This document shows positions 1-6,928 of a stretch of 9,529 nucleotides of DNA, one piece after another (position 1 is the stretch's first letter; every line of letters starts with the position of its first letter). This stretch comes from Gemmatimonadota bacterium (lineage in GTDB: Bacteria; Gemmatimonadota; Gemmatimonadetes; Gemmatimonadales; GWC2-71-9). Under the pieces are notes generated by a model. It saw only the letters and a list, made by a program, of their open reading frames with translations, did not search any database and was not told the DNA's origin. The stretch covers positions 1-9,529 of the forward strand of contig QHUF01000108.1 in NCBI GenBank assembly GCA_003221075.1, in the 5' to 3' direction. The translations under genes and the position numbers were made by a program.

Positions 1-1
1 C

Positions 2-445
2 GTTGGCGCCGCCGTCGACCACGAGTACCGGTTCTCCCGCGCTGGGAAACAACGCCCCAATCGCGGCGCGCTGGACACCAGGATGCAGGCGCAGCAGCAG
101 GGTGGCCCCGGCCAGCACCGCCCCGGTGTTCCCCGCCGAGATGAATGCGTCCGACTTGCCCTGTTGCTGCAATCCGAGCCCGACGGCGATCGACGAGCGC
201 GGCTTGCCGCGGATCGCCGCCAGCGGCTTGTCGCCCATGCCCACGACTTCCGGGGCGTCGACGATTTCGATGCGGGTGCGATCCGCGCCGGGGACGCGGC
301 CCAGCGCGGCCTCGATGTCCGCCTTGCGTCCGACGAGCTGGATTTGGAATTCGGCGGGCAGCTCTTTGAGCGCCTGCGCCACGCCCTCCACTTCGACTTG
401 AGGGGCGTTGTCACTTCCCATCGCATCCAACGCGATGCGGATCAT
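2..445 (-). CDS. plsX: Phosphate acyltransferase PlsX, 5' part (cut by window edge)
   Basis: PlsX converts acyl-ACP plus phosphate to acyl phosphate, the donor used by PlsY for the first acylation of glycerol 3-phosphate; it is a peripheral enzyme at the inner face of the membrane. 148 codons are visible, from ATG at 445-443 to the window edge; family members are about 320-350 aa, so roughly the N-terminal 40-45% is present. Recognisable family blocks are the start MIRIALDAMGSDNAP (the usual form is GGDNAP; here Gly is Ser at residue 11), MGDKPLAAIRGKPRSS at about 70-85, SAGNTGAVLAGA at about 103-114, and VVDGGAN at about 142-148. The start codon overlaps the rpmF stop by one base (TGATG), with GAGG a few bases upstream, implying translational coupling. 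The rpmF-plsX order is very common in bacteria and is usually followed by fab genes, which would lie outside this window. Identification is firm from the motifs. Confidence 0.96.
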   Translation of the reverse strand, partial: MIRIALDAMGSDNAPQVEVEGVAQALKELPAEFQIQLVGRKADIEAALGRVPGADRTRIEIVDAPEVVGMGDKPLAAIRGKPRSSIAVGLGLQQQGKSDAFISAGNTGAVLAGATLLLRLHPGVQRAAIGALFPSAGEPVLVVDGGAN

Positions 446-624
446 CAGTCCTCGACGGTCACTCGCTGTTCGCCGTTGTAATATCCGCACGTCGGGCAAA
501 CGCGATGGGGCTGTTTCATGTCACCGCAGCGCGGGCATGGCTGCAGCGTCGGACGCACCGCCTTGTAGTGGGTGCGGCGCGCGCGCTTTTTGCGCTTGGA
601 GGTTCTGCGCTTGGGTACGGCCAT
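445..624 (-). CDS. rpmF: 50S ribosomal protein bL32
   Basis: A 59-residue protein, the normal size for bL32 of the large ribosomal subunit. It begins MAVPKRRTSKRKKRARRTHY, the family's typical basic N-terminus (AVPKR.TSK). It carries a zinc-ribbon set of four cysteines: C30 and C33 (CPRCG) and C43 and C46 (CPTCG), followed by YYNGEQ, close to the usual GYY.G. ending. It is therefore the four-Cys, zinc-binding form rather than the Cys-less paralogue that some bacteria use under zinc starvation. The ATG at 624-622 is preceded by AGAGGA 8 nt upstream, and that site overlaps the stop codon of the DUF177 gene, 12 nt away. The TGA at 447-445 overlaps the plsX start. The gene's position between DUF177 and plsX matches the widespread arrangement. 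Confidence 0.97.
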   Translation of the reverse strand: MAVPKRRTSKRKKRARRTHYKAVRPTLQPCPRCGDMKQPHRVCPTCGYYNGEQRVTVED

Positions 625-632
625 TACGATCG

Positions 633-638
633 TCCTCT
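633..638 (-). promoter_or_regulatory. Ribosome binding site of rpmF, overlapping the upstream stop codon
   Basis: AGAGGA on the minus strand, 8 nt before the rpmF ATG. Two of its bases belong to the TAG stop of the DUF177 gene (639-637), so ribosomes finishing that gene are placed directly on the rpmF initiation site. Confidence 0.7.
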
Positions 639-1155
639 AGTTAGAGCGGAGCATATCCTTCAGCGCCTTCAATGGCTGCCAGCGGGCGTCGGCTGCGGGT
701 GCACACCCGCAGGGACCGGCGTTCAAATCCTTTCCGCACTGCGGGCAAATGCCCTTGCAATCCTCACGGCATTCGACGAAGCGCGGCGCGGCGAGCAGCA
801 GCTCCTCGCGCACGGCGGTTGTCACGTCGATTTCCGTCGCCTCGGGCGCCACGGGATAGGAATCCGGGTCGTCGAGTGCTTCCGGGTCCTGGGTAAACAG
901 CGCTCCGATTTCCAATTGCAACGCTGTCGCCACCGGCGTCAGACAGCGCCGGCACTCGCCCTGGACGGCGGTACGTGCTGTTCCCTGCCAGTAGAACCGC
1001 CCCTCACCGATGGATTGCAACCGCCCCGTTACCGTGACTGGCTCTCGCAGGCTGATATCCACGCCTTCCAGCGCCGGATCGTCCTGTTTTAGCTCGCCCT
1101 GGGTCTGTACGGCCCCCCCACCACGGGTCAACTCCCGCAAATCGACTCGCAACAT
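637..1155 (-). CDS. DUF177/YceD family protein
   Basis: 172 aa, typical for the DUF177 (YceD, COG1399) family. The N-terminal part is weakly conserved; the diagnostic part is a cysteine-rich region: CRRCL at residues 68-72, then C129 and C133 followed by CKGICPQCG (133-141), LN, and C149/C151, ending with a WQPLKALKDM segment where the family usually has a DPR..L..L helix. The cysteines look like metal-ligand pairs, but metal binding is inferred. In proteobacteria and plants, family members affect 23S rRNA accumulation, and the gene is usually immediately upstream of rpmF, as here (12-nt gap), so a role in large-subunit assembly is the reasonable inference. ATG at 1155-1153 has only a poor Shine-Dalgarno match upstream; it is kept because the residues that follow resemble family N-termini. 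The gap to the ndk stop is 33 nt. Confidence 0.9.
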   Translation of the reverse strand: MLRVDLRELTRGGGAVQTQGELKQDDPALEGVDISLREPVTVTGRLQSIGEGRFYWQGTARTAVQGECRRCLTPVATALQLEIGALFTQDPEALDDPDSYPVAPEATEIDVTTAVREELLLAAPRFVECREDCKGICPQCGKDLNAGPCGCAPAADARWQPLKALKDMLRSN

Positions 1156-1188
1156 GGTGAGCGAAGCTAAACCGTTGTGGCACTTGCG

Positions 1189-1590
1189 TCAACGAGTCGG
1201 GAAGAAAAACGCGACTTCGCGTGCGGCGTTTTCGGGCGAATCGGACGCATGAATTGCGTTGCGTTCCTTCGACTGGGCGTACAGCCGGCGGATCGTTCCC
1301 GCATCGGCCTGGGCCGGATCGGTCGCCCCGATGACCTTCCGCAGGTGTGTGACCGCGTCGTCCCGTTCGAGTGCCAGGGCGAGCGCCGGTCCGGACGTCA
1401 TGAACGTGACCAGCGGCCGGAAGAAGGGGCGCTCTCGGTGGACCTCGTAGAATGACTCGGCTCGAGATTTAGTCAGCCGCACCATCTGGGCGTCGCGAAT
1501 CTGAAAGCCCTCGGCCTCGAGATGCGCGATGATTTTGCCCGTGTGCCTCGCCGCCACTGCGTCCGGTTTGATGATTGCTAGCGTCAGCAT
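1189..1590 (-). CDS. ndk: Nucleoside diphosphate kinase
   Basis: Cytosolic enzyme that moves the gamma phosphate of ATP to other (d)NDPs through a phosphohistidine intermediate. 133 aa, slightly shorter than the usual 137-150 because the C-terminus ends right after the FFF segment (FFFPTR). Key features are visible: IIKPDAV at residues 6-12 with the conserved Lys8, Y49 in the ESFYEVH segment, R84 in LRKVIGATDP (82-92), GTIRRLY at 98-104, and the active-site block NAIHASDSPENA (111-122) with catalytic His114. The ATG at 1590-1588 has AAGG 5 nt upstream. It lies 37 nt after sucD, so succinyl-CoA ligase and NDK are probably made from the same message; the ligase yields ATP or GTP and NDK equilibrates these pools. 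No sign of truncation of the catalytic core. Confidence 0.97.
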   Translation of the reverse strand: MLTLAIIKPDAVAARHTGKIIAHLEAEGFQIRDAQMVRLTKSRAESFYEVHRERPFFRPLVTFMTSGPALALALERDDAVTHLRKVIGATDPAQADAGTIRRLYAQSKERNAIHASDSPENAAREVAFFFPTR

Positions 1591-1600
1591 GTGAGCCTTG

Positions 1601-1630
1601 AATGCGTGAAACTGCGTTTGACTGCGTTTA
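1601..1630 (-). repeat. Three-copy 10-bp direct repeat in the sucD-ndk spacer
   Basis: On the minus strand the spacer reads as two near-identical 10-mers, AAACGCAGTC and AAACGCAGTT, followed by a degenerate third, TCACGCATTC. The first copy begins inside the sucD stop codon (TAA, 1630-1628). The repeat ends just before the ndk ribosome binding site (AAGG, 1599-1596). It may be simple replication slippage; no function is evident. Confidence 0.6.
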
Positions 1631-2497
1631 CAGGCGTTCCTGCAGTAGCGGTACCACGTCGGCGGGGCGTTTCATGACGCTGATGCCCGCCTTCGCCAAC
1701 GCGGCCATCTTGTCGGCCGCGGTTCCCGATGAACCCGAAATGATCGCCCCGGCGTGTCCCATCCGACGCCCAGGGGGCGCAGTCTGGCCCGCAATGAATC
1801 CGACGACCGGCTTTTTGACCTTCTCCTTCACGAATTCAGCGGCCCGTTGCTCATCGGTACCGCCGATCTCGCCGATCATCACGATCGCGGCGGTTTCGGC
1901 GTCGGCCGCGAAGGCCGCAAGACAGTGGATGAAGTTCGTGCCGATGAGGGGATCACCGCCGATGCCGACGCACGTCGACTGTCCCATCCCGTGTGTCGAG
2001 AGTTGGTGGATGATTTCGTAGGTGAGCGTGCCGCTGCGCGACACGACGCCGATCTTTCCGGGCTTGCAGATGTTGCCGGGGATGATTCCCACCTTGCTCT
2101 TGCCGGGCGAGATCAGGCCGGGACAATTCGGCCCGATCAGGCGCGCACCCCGCTCATGGACGAACGGCAGCACGCGCGTCATGTCCAGCACGGGAATCCC
2201 TTCAGTGATGCAGATGATCAGCTCGATGCCGGAGTCGGCGGCTTCGAAGATGGCAGAGGCGGCGACCGCGGCCGGAACGTAGATCACCGACGTATTCGCA
2301 TGCGTTTCGTGGACGGCCTGGGCGACCGTGTTGAACACCGGGATGGTGTTTTCGAACCGTTGGCCGCCCTTCCCCGGGGTGACACCGGCCACGACTTTGG
2401 TGCCGTACTCGATCATCTGCTTGGCATGAAACGATCCGTCGCGGCCCGTGATTCCCTGCACCACGAGGCGGGTGGATTGATCGATGAAGACGCTCAT
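1628..2497 (-). CDS. sucD: Succinyl-CoA ligase (synthetase) subunit alpha
   Basis: Alpha subunit of the TCA-cycle enzyme that converts succinyl-CoA, NDP and phosphate to succinate, CoA and NTP. 289 aa, exactly the family's usual length. The N-terminal CoA-binding Rossmann domain shows VVQGITGRDGSFHAKQM (12-28), GTKVVAGVTPGKGG (32-45) and VIYVPAAVAA (71-80); the ligase domain shows ITEGIP (97-102), IGPNCPGLI (121-129), GVVSRSGTLTYE (150-161), GIGGDP (178-183) and PPGRRMGHAGAI (241-252). His248 in that last block is the residue phosphorylated during catalysis (His246 in the E. coli enzyme). The ATG (2497-2495) overlaps the sucC TGA as ATGA, ensuring equimolar coupled translation of the two subunits. 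Stop is TAA at 1630-1628. Confidence 0.98.
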   Translation of the reverse strand: MSVFIDQSTRLVVQGITGRDGSFHAKQMIEYGTKVVAGVTPGKGGQRFENTIPVFNTVAQAVHETHANTSVIYVPAAVAASAIFEAADSGIELIICITEGIPVLDMTRVLPFVHERGARLIGPNCPGLISPGKSKVGIIPGNICKPGKIGVVSRSGTLTYEIIHQLSTHGMGQSTCVGIGGDPLIGTNFIHCLAAFAADAETAAIVMIGEIGGTDEQRAAEFVKEKVKKPVVGFIAGQTAPPGRRMGHAGAIISGSSGTAADKMAALAKAGISVMKRPADVVPLLQERL

Positions 2498-3615
2498 GCC
2501 ACCGCCTGCTTCACTGCTTCGTCCATGTCGGCAAGCGCCTTGAACCCCGCGCGCTCGAGAATCGCGATCCCTTCCTTCTCATTCGTGCCGGTCAGCCGGA
2601 TCACGATCGGCACCTTGAGCGGAAACTCCTTCGTGGCCTGCACGATGCCATTGGCGACGTCGTCGCCGCGGGTGATACCGCCGAAAATGTTGAAAAGGAT
2701 GACCTTCACGCGCGGATCGGACGTCATGATCCGCAGCGCCGCGACGACTTTCTGGGGATTCGAGCTGCCGCCGATGTCGAGGAAATTCGCCGGCTGGCCG
2801 CCGTAATACTTCACAAGATCCATCGTTGCCATCGCGAGGCCGGCACCGTTGACGCAGCATCCCACATCGCCATCGAGCTTGATGAACGTGAGACCGGCCT
2901 CCCGTGCCGCCACCTCTTCCGGCGCTTCCGACGAGACATCCCGAAGGGCCGCGATTTCCGGCCGGCGCTCGAGCTCGTTGTCGTCGATCCCGATCTTGGC
3001 GTCGAGCGCCTGGACGGTTCCGTCGGCAGTCGTCACGAGGGGATTGATCTCCGCGAGGGAGGCTCCGACCGCGTAGACCACGCCGTACAGCTTCTGCATG
3101 ATGTCCGCGGCGGCGCGCGCCTGCTTCACGTCGCTGTACAGCGCAAAGCCGAGCGCCACCGCTTGATGCGGGAGCAGGCCGTAGCGTGGGTCCACGGCCA
3201 GGCGATGAATTTTCTCGGGCGTCTTGGCCGCGACTTCTTCGATATCGATGCCGCCGGCTGGACTCACCATCAGGACCGGCCGCTGCGAGGTACGATCCAC
3301 GATGATCCCGACGTAGCTCTCGGTGGCGATCTCGGCCGCCGGTGCGACGAGCACCTTGTGGACGGTGAGACCCTTGATCGTCATGCCGAGAATGGCCTTG
3401 GCGTGCGCCTCGGCTTCGGCAGCCGATTTCGCGAGCTTCACACCGCCTGCCTTGCCGCGGCCACCGGCGTGGACCTGTGCCTTGACCACGACCTTGCCGC
3501 CGAACCGTTCCGCGATCGCGCGTGCCTCCGCGGGTGTCGTGGCGACCTCCCCCGGAGGTACCGGAATGCCGTGCCTTCGCAGAATGTCCCGCGCCTGATA
3601 CTCGTGCAGATTCAC
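2494..3615 (-). CDS. sucC: Succinyl-CoA ligase (synthetase) subunit beta
   Basis: Beta subunit with the nucleotide-binding ATP-grasp domain and the succinate-binding region. 373 aa against about 385-390 for E. coli SucC; no core block is missing. Visible family blocks: start MNLHEYQA, VVKAQVHAGGRGKAGGVK (43-60), GGIDIEEVA (121-129), DPRYGLLP (142-149), GASLAEINPLV (184-194) with the metal-binding Glu/Asn, ALDAKIGIDDN (203-213), GCCVNGAGLAMATMD (252-266), ANFLDIGG (276-283), NIFGGITRGD (309-318) and LTGTNEKEG (341-349). GCC where most members have GCM is a small local change. The GTG start (3615-3613) overlaps the TGA of the carbamate kinase gene and has a perfect AAGGAG 5 nt upstream, which fixes the start despite the non-ATG codon. 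Nucleotide preference (ATP or GTP) cannot be told from reading alone. Confidence 0.98.
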   Translation of the reverse strand: MNLHEYQARDILRRHGIPVPPGEVATTPAEARAIAERFGGKVVVKAQVHAGGRGKAGGVKLAKSAAEAEAHAKAILGMTIKGLTVHKVLVAPAAEIATESYVGIIVDRTSQRPVLMVSPAGGIDIEEVAAKTPEKIHRLAVDPRYGLLPHQAVALGFALYSDVKQARAAADIMQKLYGVVYAVGASLAEINPLVTTADGTVQALDAKIGIDDNELERRPEIAALRDVSSEAPEEVAAREAGLTFIKLDGDVGCCVNGAGLAMATMDLVKYYGGQPANFLDIGGSSNPQKVVAALRIMTSDPRVKVILFNIFGGITRGDDVANGIVQATKEFPLKVPIVIRLTGTNEKEGIAILERAGFKALADMDEAVKQAVA

Positions 3616-4550
3616 GCGTGCTCCTTCGCGATCGTCGTTCCGGCTTCGCCGCGGAGTGCGGCGAGTCCATGGGCCAGCTCGGCAATGATGGCCCGCTCGC
3701 CCCCGGTGCGCACGAACTCGGCAGCGGCCTCAACCTTCGGCCGCATGCTGCCGACGCCCAGCTCCTTCCCGGCGAGCAGGTGCTCCGCCCCCGCCAACGT
3801 CAGCCGCCGAATCGCTTCCTGGTGCGGCGTGCCGAAGCCGCGATAGACAGCAGTGACGTTGGTCAGGATTAACAGCACCTGAGCCCCGATTTCACGGCCG
3901 AGGATTGCGGCAACGCGGTCCTTGTCTGCGACGGCATCGATCCCCTCGAGGCCCAGCTTGGGGTCCTGGTACACTGGGGGTCCCCCGCCACCTCCGGCGA
4001 TCACGATGTGGCCGGCGGCCGCCAGGTCCCGCACCATCTGCTGCTCGACAATCCCCGCCGGCTTGGGACTGGGGGTGAGCCGCCTCCCGTCCCGGACCGG
4101 AATGCCGCGCGCGAGGAGCCGCGCCTGCCGGACCGGATCGAGCGTATGGCCGACCGGCTTGGACGGCGTGCGGAGATCGGGATCGTCGGCACGACACAGC
4201 GTCTGCGTGATCAGCGTGACGACGGACCGCTGCACGCCCGCGCGTGCGAGCGCGTTCTGCAGCGACTGCTGGATCATGTATCCCATCCATCCGGCGGTTC
4301 CCGCGACCAGGACTCCGAGCGGCAGTGGCTCGACCTGATCGCCGGCGATTTCGTTGCGCGCCAGCTCGTCGCCGACCTGCGGTCCGTTGCCGTGGACCAG
4401 CACGATGTGCCATCCCGCTGCCGCGAGCTCCACGATCGGGACGAGGCTCGCGCGCGTATGCCGAAACTGATTGCTGATCGTCGGCCGCTCACCGGGCGGC
4501 GCGACGGCATTTCCTCCGAGGGCGACAACGATCGTTCCAGGGGCCGTCAC
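3612..4550 (-). CDS. arcC: Carbamate kinase (amino-acid kinase family)
   Basis: 312 aa, the usual carbamate kinase length. The family reaction is carbamoyl phosphate + ADP to ATP + carbamate (hydrolysing to ammonia and CO2); it normally ends arginine deiminase, agmatine, purine or allantoin catabolism in the cytosol. Family blocks: VVALGGNAV (8-16), LVHGNGPQVGDELARNE (51-67), GTAGWMGYMIQQSLQNAL (84-101), SKPVGHTLD (130-138), LTPSPKPAGIVE (158-169), HIVIAGGGGGPPVY (181-194), DAVADKDRVAAILG (205-218), LILTNVTAVY (227-236), GSMRPKVEAAAEFV (267-280) and GTTI (304-307). Divergent points are Arg where Gly or a hydrophobic residue is usual in GSM.PK, and GHTL where the family has a GPFY-like motif, so the substrate is less certain than the fold. 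GTG start at 4550-4548, 11 nt after the upstream stop, has a weak Shine-Dalgarno. Its TGA overlaps sucC. No arcA, argF or allantoin genes are seen here. Confidence 0.9.
   Translation of the reverse strand: MTAPGTIVVALGGNAVAPPGERPTISNQFRHTRASLVPIVELAAAGWHIVLVHGNGPQVGDELARNEIAGDQVEPLPLGVLVAGTAGWMGYMIQQSLQNALARAGVQRSVVTLITQTLCRADDPDLRTPSKPVGHTLDPVRQARLLARGIPVRDGRRLTPSPKPAGIVEQQMVRDLAAAGHIVIAGGGGGPPVYQDPKLGLEGIDAVADKDRVAAILGREIGAQVLLILTNVTAVYRGFGTPHQEAIRRLTLAGAEHLLAGKELGVGSMRPKVEAAAEFVRTGGERAIIAELAHGLAALRGEAGTTIAKEHA
3621..3626 (-). promoter_or_regulatory. Strong ribosome binding site of sucC
   Basis: AAGGAG on the minus strand, 5 nt before the GTG at 3615-3613. It is the best Shine-Dalgarno match in the window and lies within the 3' end of the carbamate kinase gene. 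It decides the sucC start and suggests sucC is initiated strongly in its own right, not only by coupling. Confidence 0.8.
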
Positions 4551-4561
4551 GGCGGCGCAAC

Positions 4562-6928
4562 CTAGCGGGGGTGGTGGACTGGAGCAAGCTCACCAATCAG
4601 CGCCCGCCACAAACGCCCGAACAGCTCCAGGTCTCCGGCGGCGAGCGCCGAATCCGCCTGCACGGCGAGCCGGCGCGCGCGCTCCCAGCGTGCCGTGAGC
4701 GTGGTATCGGTGATCATCTGTTCGCCGCCCAGCAGCGCGGCGCGGGCGGTCACGCCGTGTCCGCTGCGCCCATCCGCCGTGACGTAGACCTCCGTGACGC
4801 GAGGAGCCGGTGGGGGGCGCGCGTCGACCGGGTCGAGGATCTGCGCCTGGACGGTGATGATGGTTTTGCCCACCGGCCACACCCGAAGTGGTCCGGGCCG
4901 CAGCAAGGATGACCCGACCAGCTCGCCTGGCAGTCGCTCGGGCGGAGGATCGCCGGCCGACGGCCTCCAGAGATGAAGCTCCGCACCACGCGGCGTGATG
5001 GCGGCCGCCGCCAGACCGACGAACCGCTTCGGCATGAGCAGCCCAGTCTCGAAACCAACGGCGGTCCAGAGAGTCCGGTCCGGCGCGCCGAGCTGATACG
5101 GTTCCAGCGGCCGCGTGAACCATGCCGCCTCGACGGACGAATCGCCGCTCGCGCGCACCAATTCGGCAACCGCGATCTTGAACGACTCGACGGGATAGGC
5201 GAGCTGGGCGCGGAGGTCCGCGGGCAGGCGGTCCGCGGGCTCGATCAGCGGCTCGAACCGCCGGGCCCAGGCGGCAGTCAGCGAGTCGTACGCGGGCGCC
5301 AGCCAGAGATGGGTCTCGCCGGTGGCAACCCGCACGGCGCCGACGATACCGGCGCGCAGAAAGCGCGGCTGCTCTTCGCGCCAGGGGAGCGGCCGAACCA
5401 GCGGAAACGCGTCGTGCGACACATAGCCCCAGCTCACCCACCACAACGCGCCGTTGCGCAGGACCGGCGTCGCGGCGCCGAAACGGGCGAAGGGCGCGAG
5501 CCGCTCCAAGCGCTCGGTGACGTCACGCCGCCATAGCAGCACTTTGCCGTTCGATTCGCCCCGCACCAAACCCCACGACTGGATCGTCCACGCAATCGCG
5601 AAGCGGCGCCACGCGCCCGTAAGTCGAACGGCGCCGGACCCTATGGGAGTGACGGCTGGTGCGCTGTCCGCCGTCACCAGAGGTCCCGGTATTCCGGGAC
5701 CGAACAGCAGCGGCGTGCTCTCCGATGGCAGGGCGGTCACCGCAAGGCCGCTGTCGGTCTCCGTCGCGAGGCGCACCGGCCCAGGGGCGTTCGTGGGAGC
5801 GACCAGCCAGACCGCCCCGTGATCCTCCGGGCGCGGCGGGCGCAGGGCCACGGCGTTCTCCGGCGCGCCGAGCGCCGCGCCGACATGAGGAGGATCCAGG
5901 AGCGGAATGGTCCGGACGGCCGCCTCCCCCGACGGGAATGGCGGCGGTGAGCTCGGATCCATGTCGACGAGTCCGAACGCGATCCGCTCGAGCGCCACAC
6001 GGTGGCGTATCAGCTCGGCGCTCTCCGGTCCGCTGGTGGATGCGCGGACGACGCCGGGAATCACGAAATAGCCGCCGGTGAGCGTGACGAACAGCGCCGC
6101 CCAGCCGGCGAGAATCAGCGTGGGCCGGTCTCGCCAGGCCCAGACGAGCGAGATGACTGCGGTCACGATCGCGACGCCGGCCACGACCGCCGCCCCCGGT
6201 ATGCGGACGGTGAGGGCTGCCTGATCCACGATCCCGTGCCGGCCGCCCACGACTTCGGCCGGATCGAGCACGGCGCCCCACGCGATGACGAGCGCGAGAC
6301 ACGCGAGCAATGCTCCGAGGTGAACGCGCGCATAGTCGCTGGCGCGAAGCAGGCCGCGGCGAATGCGCAGCGAGCCGATGATGCCGTAGAGCAGCGCCAC
6401 AATGCCGAGGGCACCCACGACCAGAACCAGCGTGCGGTTCTGCACCGCGGCGAGCCACGGAAGCACGCTGACGTAGTAGCCGGCGTCGTAACCGAGTTTC
6501 GTGGCATCGGTGACGCCGAAGTGCGGTGGGGATGCCGCCATGACGACGTGACGCCACCAGTCGCCCGTCCCCAGGGACAGCAACGTACCGAGCAGGATGC
6601 CGAGCAGGACGGTGGCGGTAAGGAGCGTGCGGCGCGGGACGGCTTCGACGATCTCCAGGTCGCCGAACCGGCGCGGCATCTGCACGGAGCCGATGGCCCG
6701 ATAGACGATCAGCAGATTGCCGGTCAGCCACGCCGTCGCCACGACTGAGACGAAGACCTGCAGCAGCCGGGCGAGATCGCGGACGGCAATCACTGCCTCG
6801 CCCCCCGCGAAGGTGCGGTCCCACGCTCGTTCCGCCGTCTCCACCGCCAGCCAGCGGCCGCCGACCAACGCAGCCACCAGCAGACCGGCGCCGATCAGGT
6901 ACAGCGTGCGCCGGTTCGACCGTGTCAC
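4562..6928 (-). CDS. UPF0182-family integral membrane protein of unknown function (divergent)
   Basis: 788 aa from the GTG at 6928-6926, whose last two bases start the TGA stop of pgm (GTGA overlap). The N-terminal ~290 residues hold about seven hydrophobic helices (roughly 8-27, 53-76, 100-120, 166-186, 201-221, 245-264, 269-292), the UPF0182 (COG1615) layout, followed by a large soluble region with no further clear helix, probably extracytoplasmic. Family landmarks: HFGVTDATKLGYDAGYY then VSVLPWL (136-159), matching the usual FG..DP.FG.D..FYVF.LP; LIRHRVALERIAFGL (306-320), the place of the ERNI..TR.AYGL block; LAPFARF (477-483); GALWWVSWGYVSHDAFP (493-509); a RAGIVGAVRVATGETHLWL block (525-543); LPADLRAQLAYPVESFKI (568-585); and a C-terminal helix with AGDLELFG (764-771). 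It is shorter than most members (about 900-1000 aa). The frame stays open upstream inside pgm, but that part has no family similarity and the family-like protein begins at about this GTG. Function is unknown in the family. Confidence 0.85.
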   Translation of the reverse strand: MTRSNRRTLYLIGAGLLVAALVGGRWLAVETAERAWDRTFAGGEAVIAVRDLARLLQVFVSVVATAWLTGNLLIVYRAIGSVQMPRRFGDLEIVEAVPRRTLLTATVLLGILLGTLLSLGTGDWWRHVVMAASPPHFGVTDATKLGYDAGYYVSVLPWLAAVQNRTLVLVVGALGIVALLYGIIGSLRIRRGLLRASDYARVHLGALLACLALVIAWGAVLDPAEVVGGRHGIVDQAALTVRIPGAAVVAGVAIVTAVISLVWAWRDRPTLILAGWAALFVTLTGGYFVIPGVVRASTSGPESAELIRHRVALERIAFGLVDMDPSSPPPFPSGEAAVRTIPLLDPPHVGAALGAPENAVALRPPRPEDHGAVWLVAPTNAPGPVRLATETDSGLAVTALPSESTPLLFGPGIPGPLVTADSAPAVTPIGSGAVRLTGAWRRFAIAWTIQSWGLVRGESNGKVLLWRRDVTERLERLAPFARFGAATPVLRNGALWWVSWGYVSHDAFPLVRPLPWREEQPRFLRAGIVGAVRVATGETHLWLAPAYDSLTAAWARRFEPLIEPADRLPADLRAQLAYPVESFKIAVAELVRASGDSSVEAAWFTRPLEPYQLGAPDRTLWTAVGFETGLLMPKRFVGLAAAAITPRGAELHLWRPSAGDPPPERLPGELVGSSLLRPGPLRVWPVGKTIITVQAQILDPVDARPPPAPRVTEVYVTADGRSGHGVTARAALLGGEQMITDTTLTARWERARRLAVQADSALAAGDLELFGRLWRALIGELAPVHHPR

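Noticed and set aside
1156..1188. Possible promoter in the ndk-DUF177 gap
   Set aside because: Only 33 nt, with no convincing -10/-35 pair; nothing beyond a weak leader is visible.
1754..2806. 350-codon open frame on the plus strand opposite sucD/sucC
   Set aside because: Asp/Arg/Gly-rich composition typical of antisense frames in high-GC genes; it crosses two genes with clear family motifs and has no recognisable domain.
2579..3733. 384-codon alternative minus-strand frame over sucC and the end of the carbamate kinase gene
   Set aside because: Very Arg/Ser/Gly-rich shadow of sucC; the sucC frame contains all expected motifs and a strong ribosome binding site.
5523..6824. 433-codon alternative minus-strand frame within the UPF0182 gene
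   Set aside because: Arg-rich shadow with no hydrophobic segments or domain; the UPF0182 frame explains the region.
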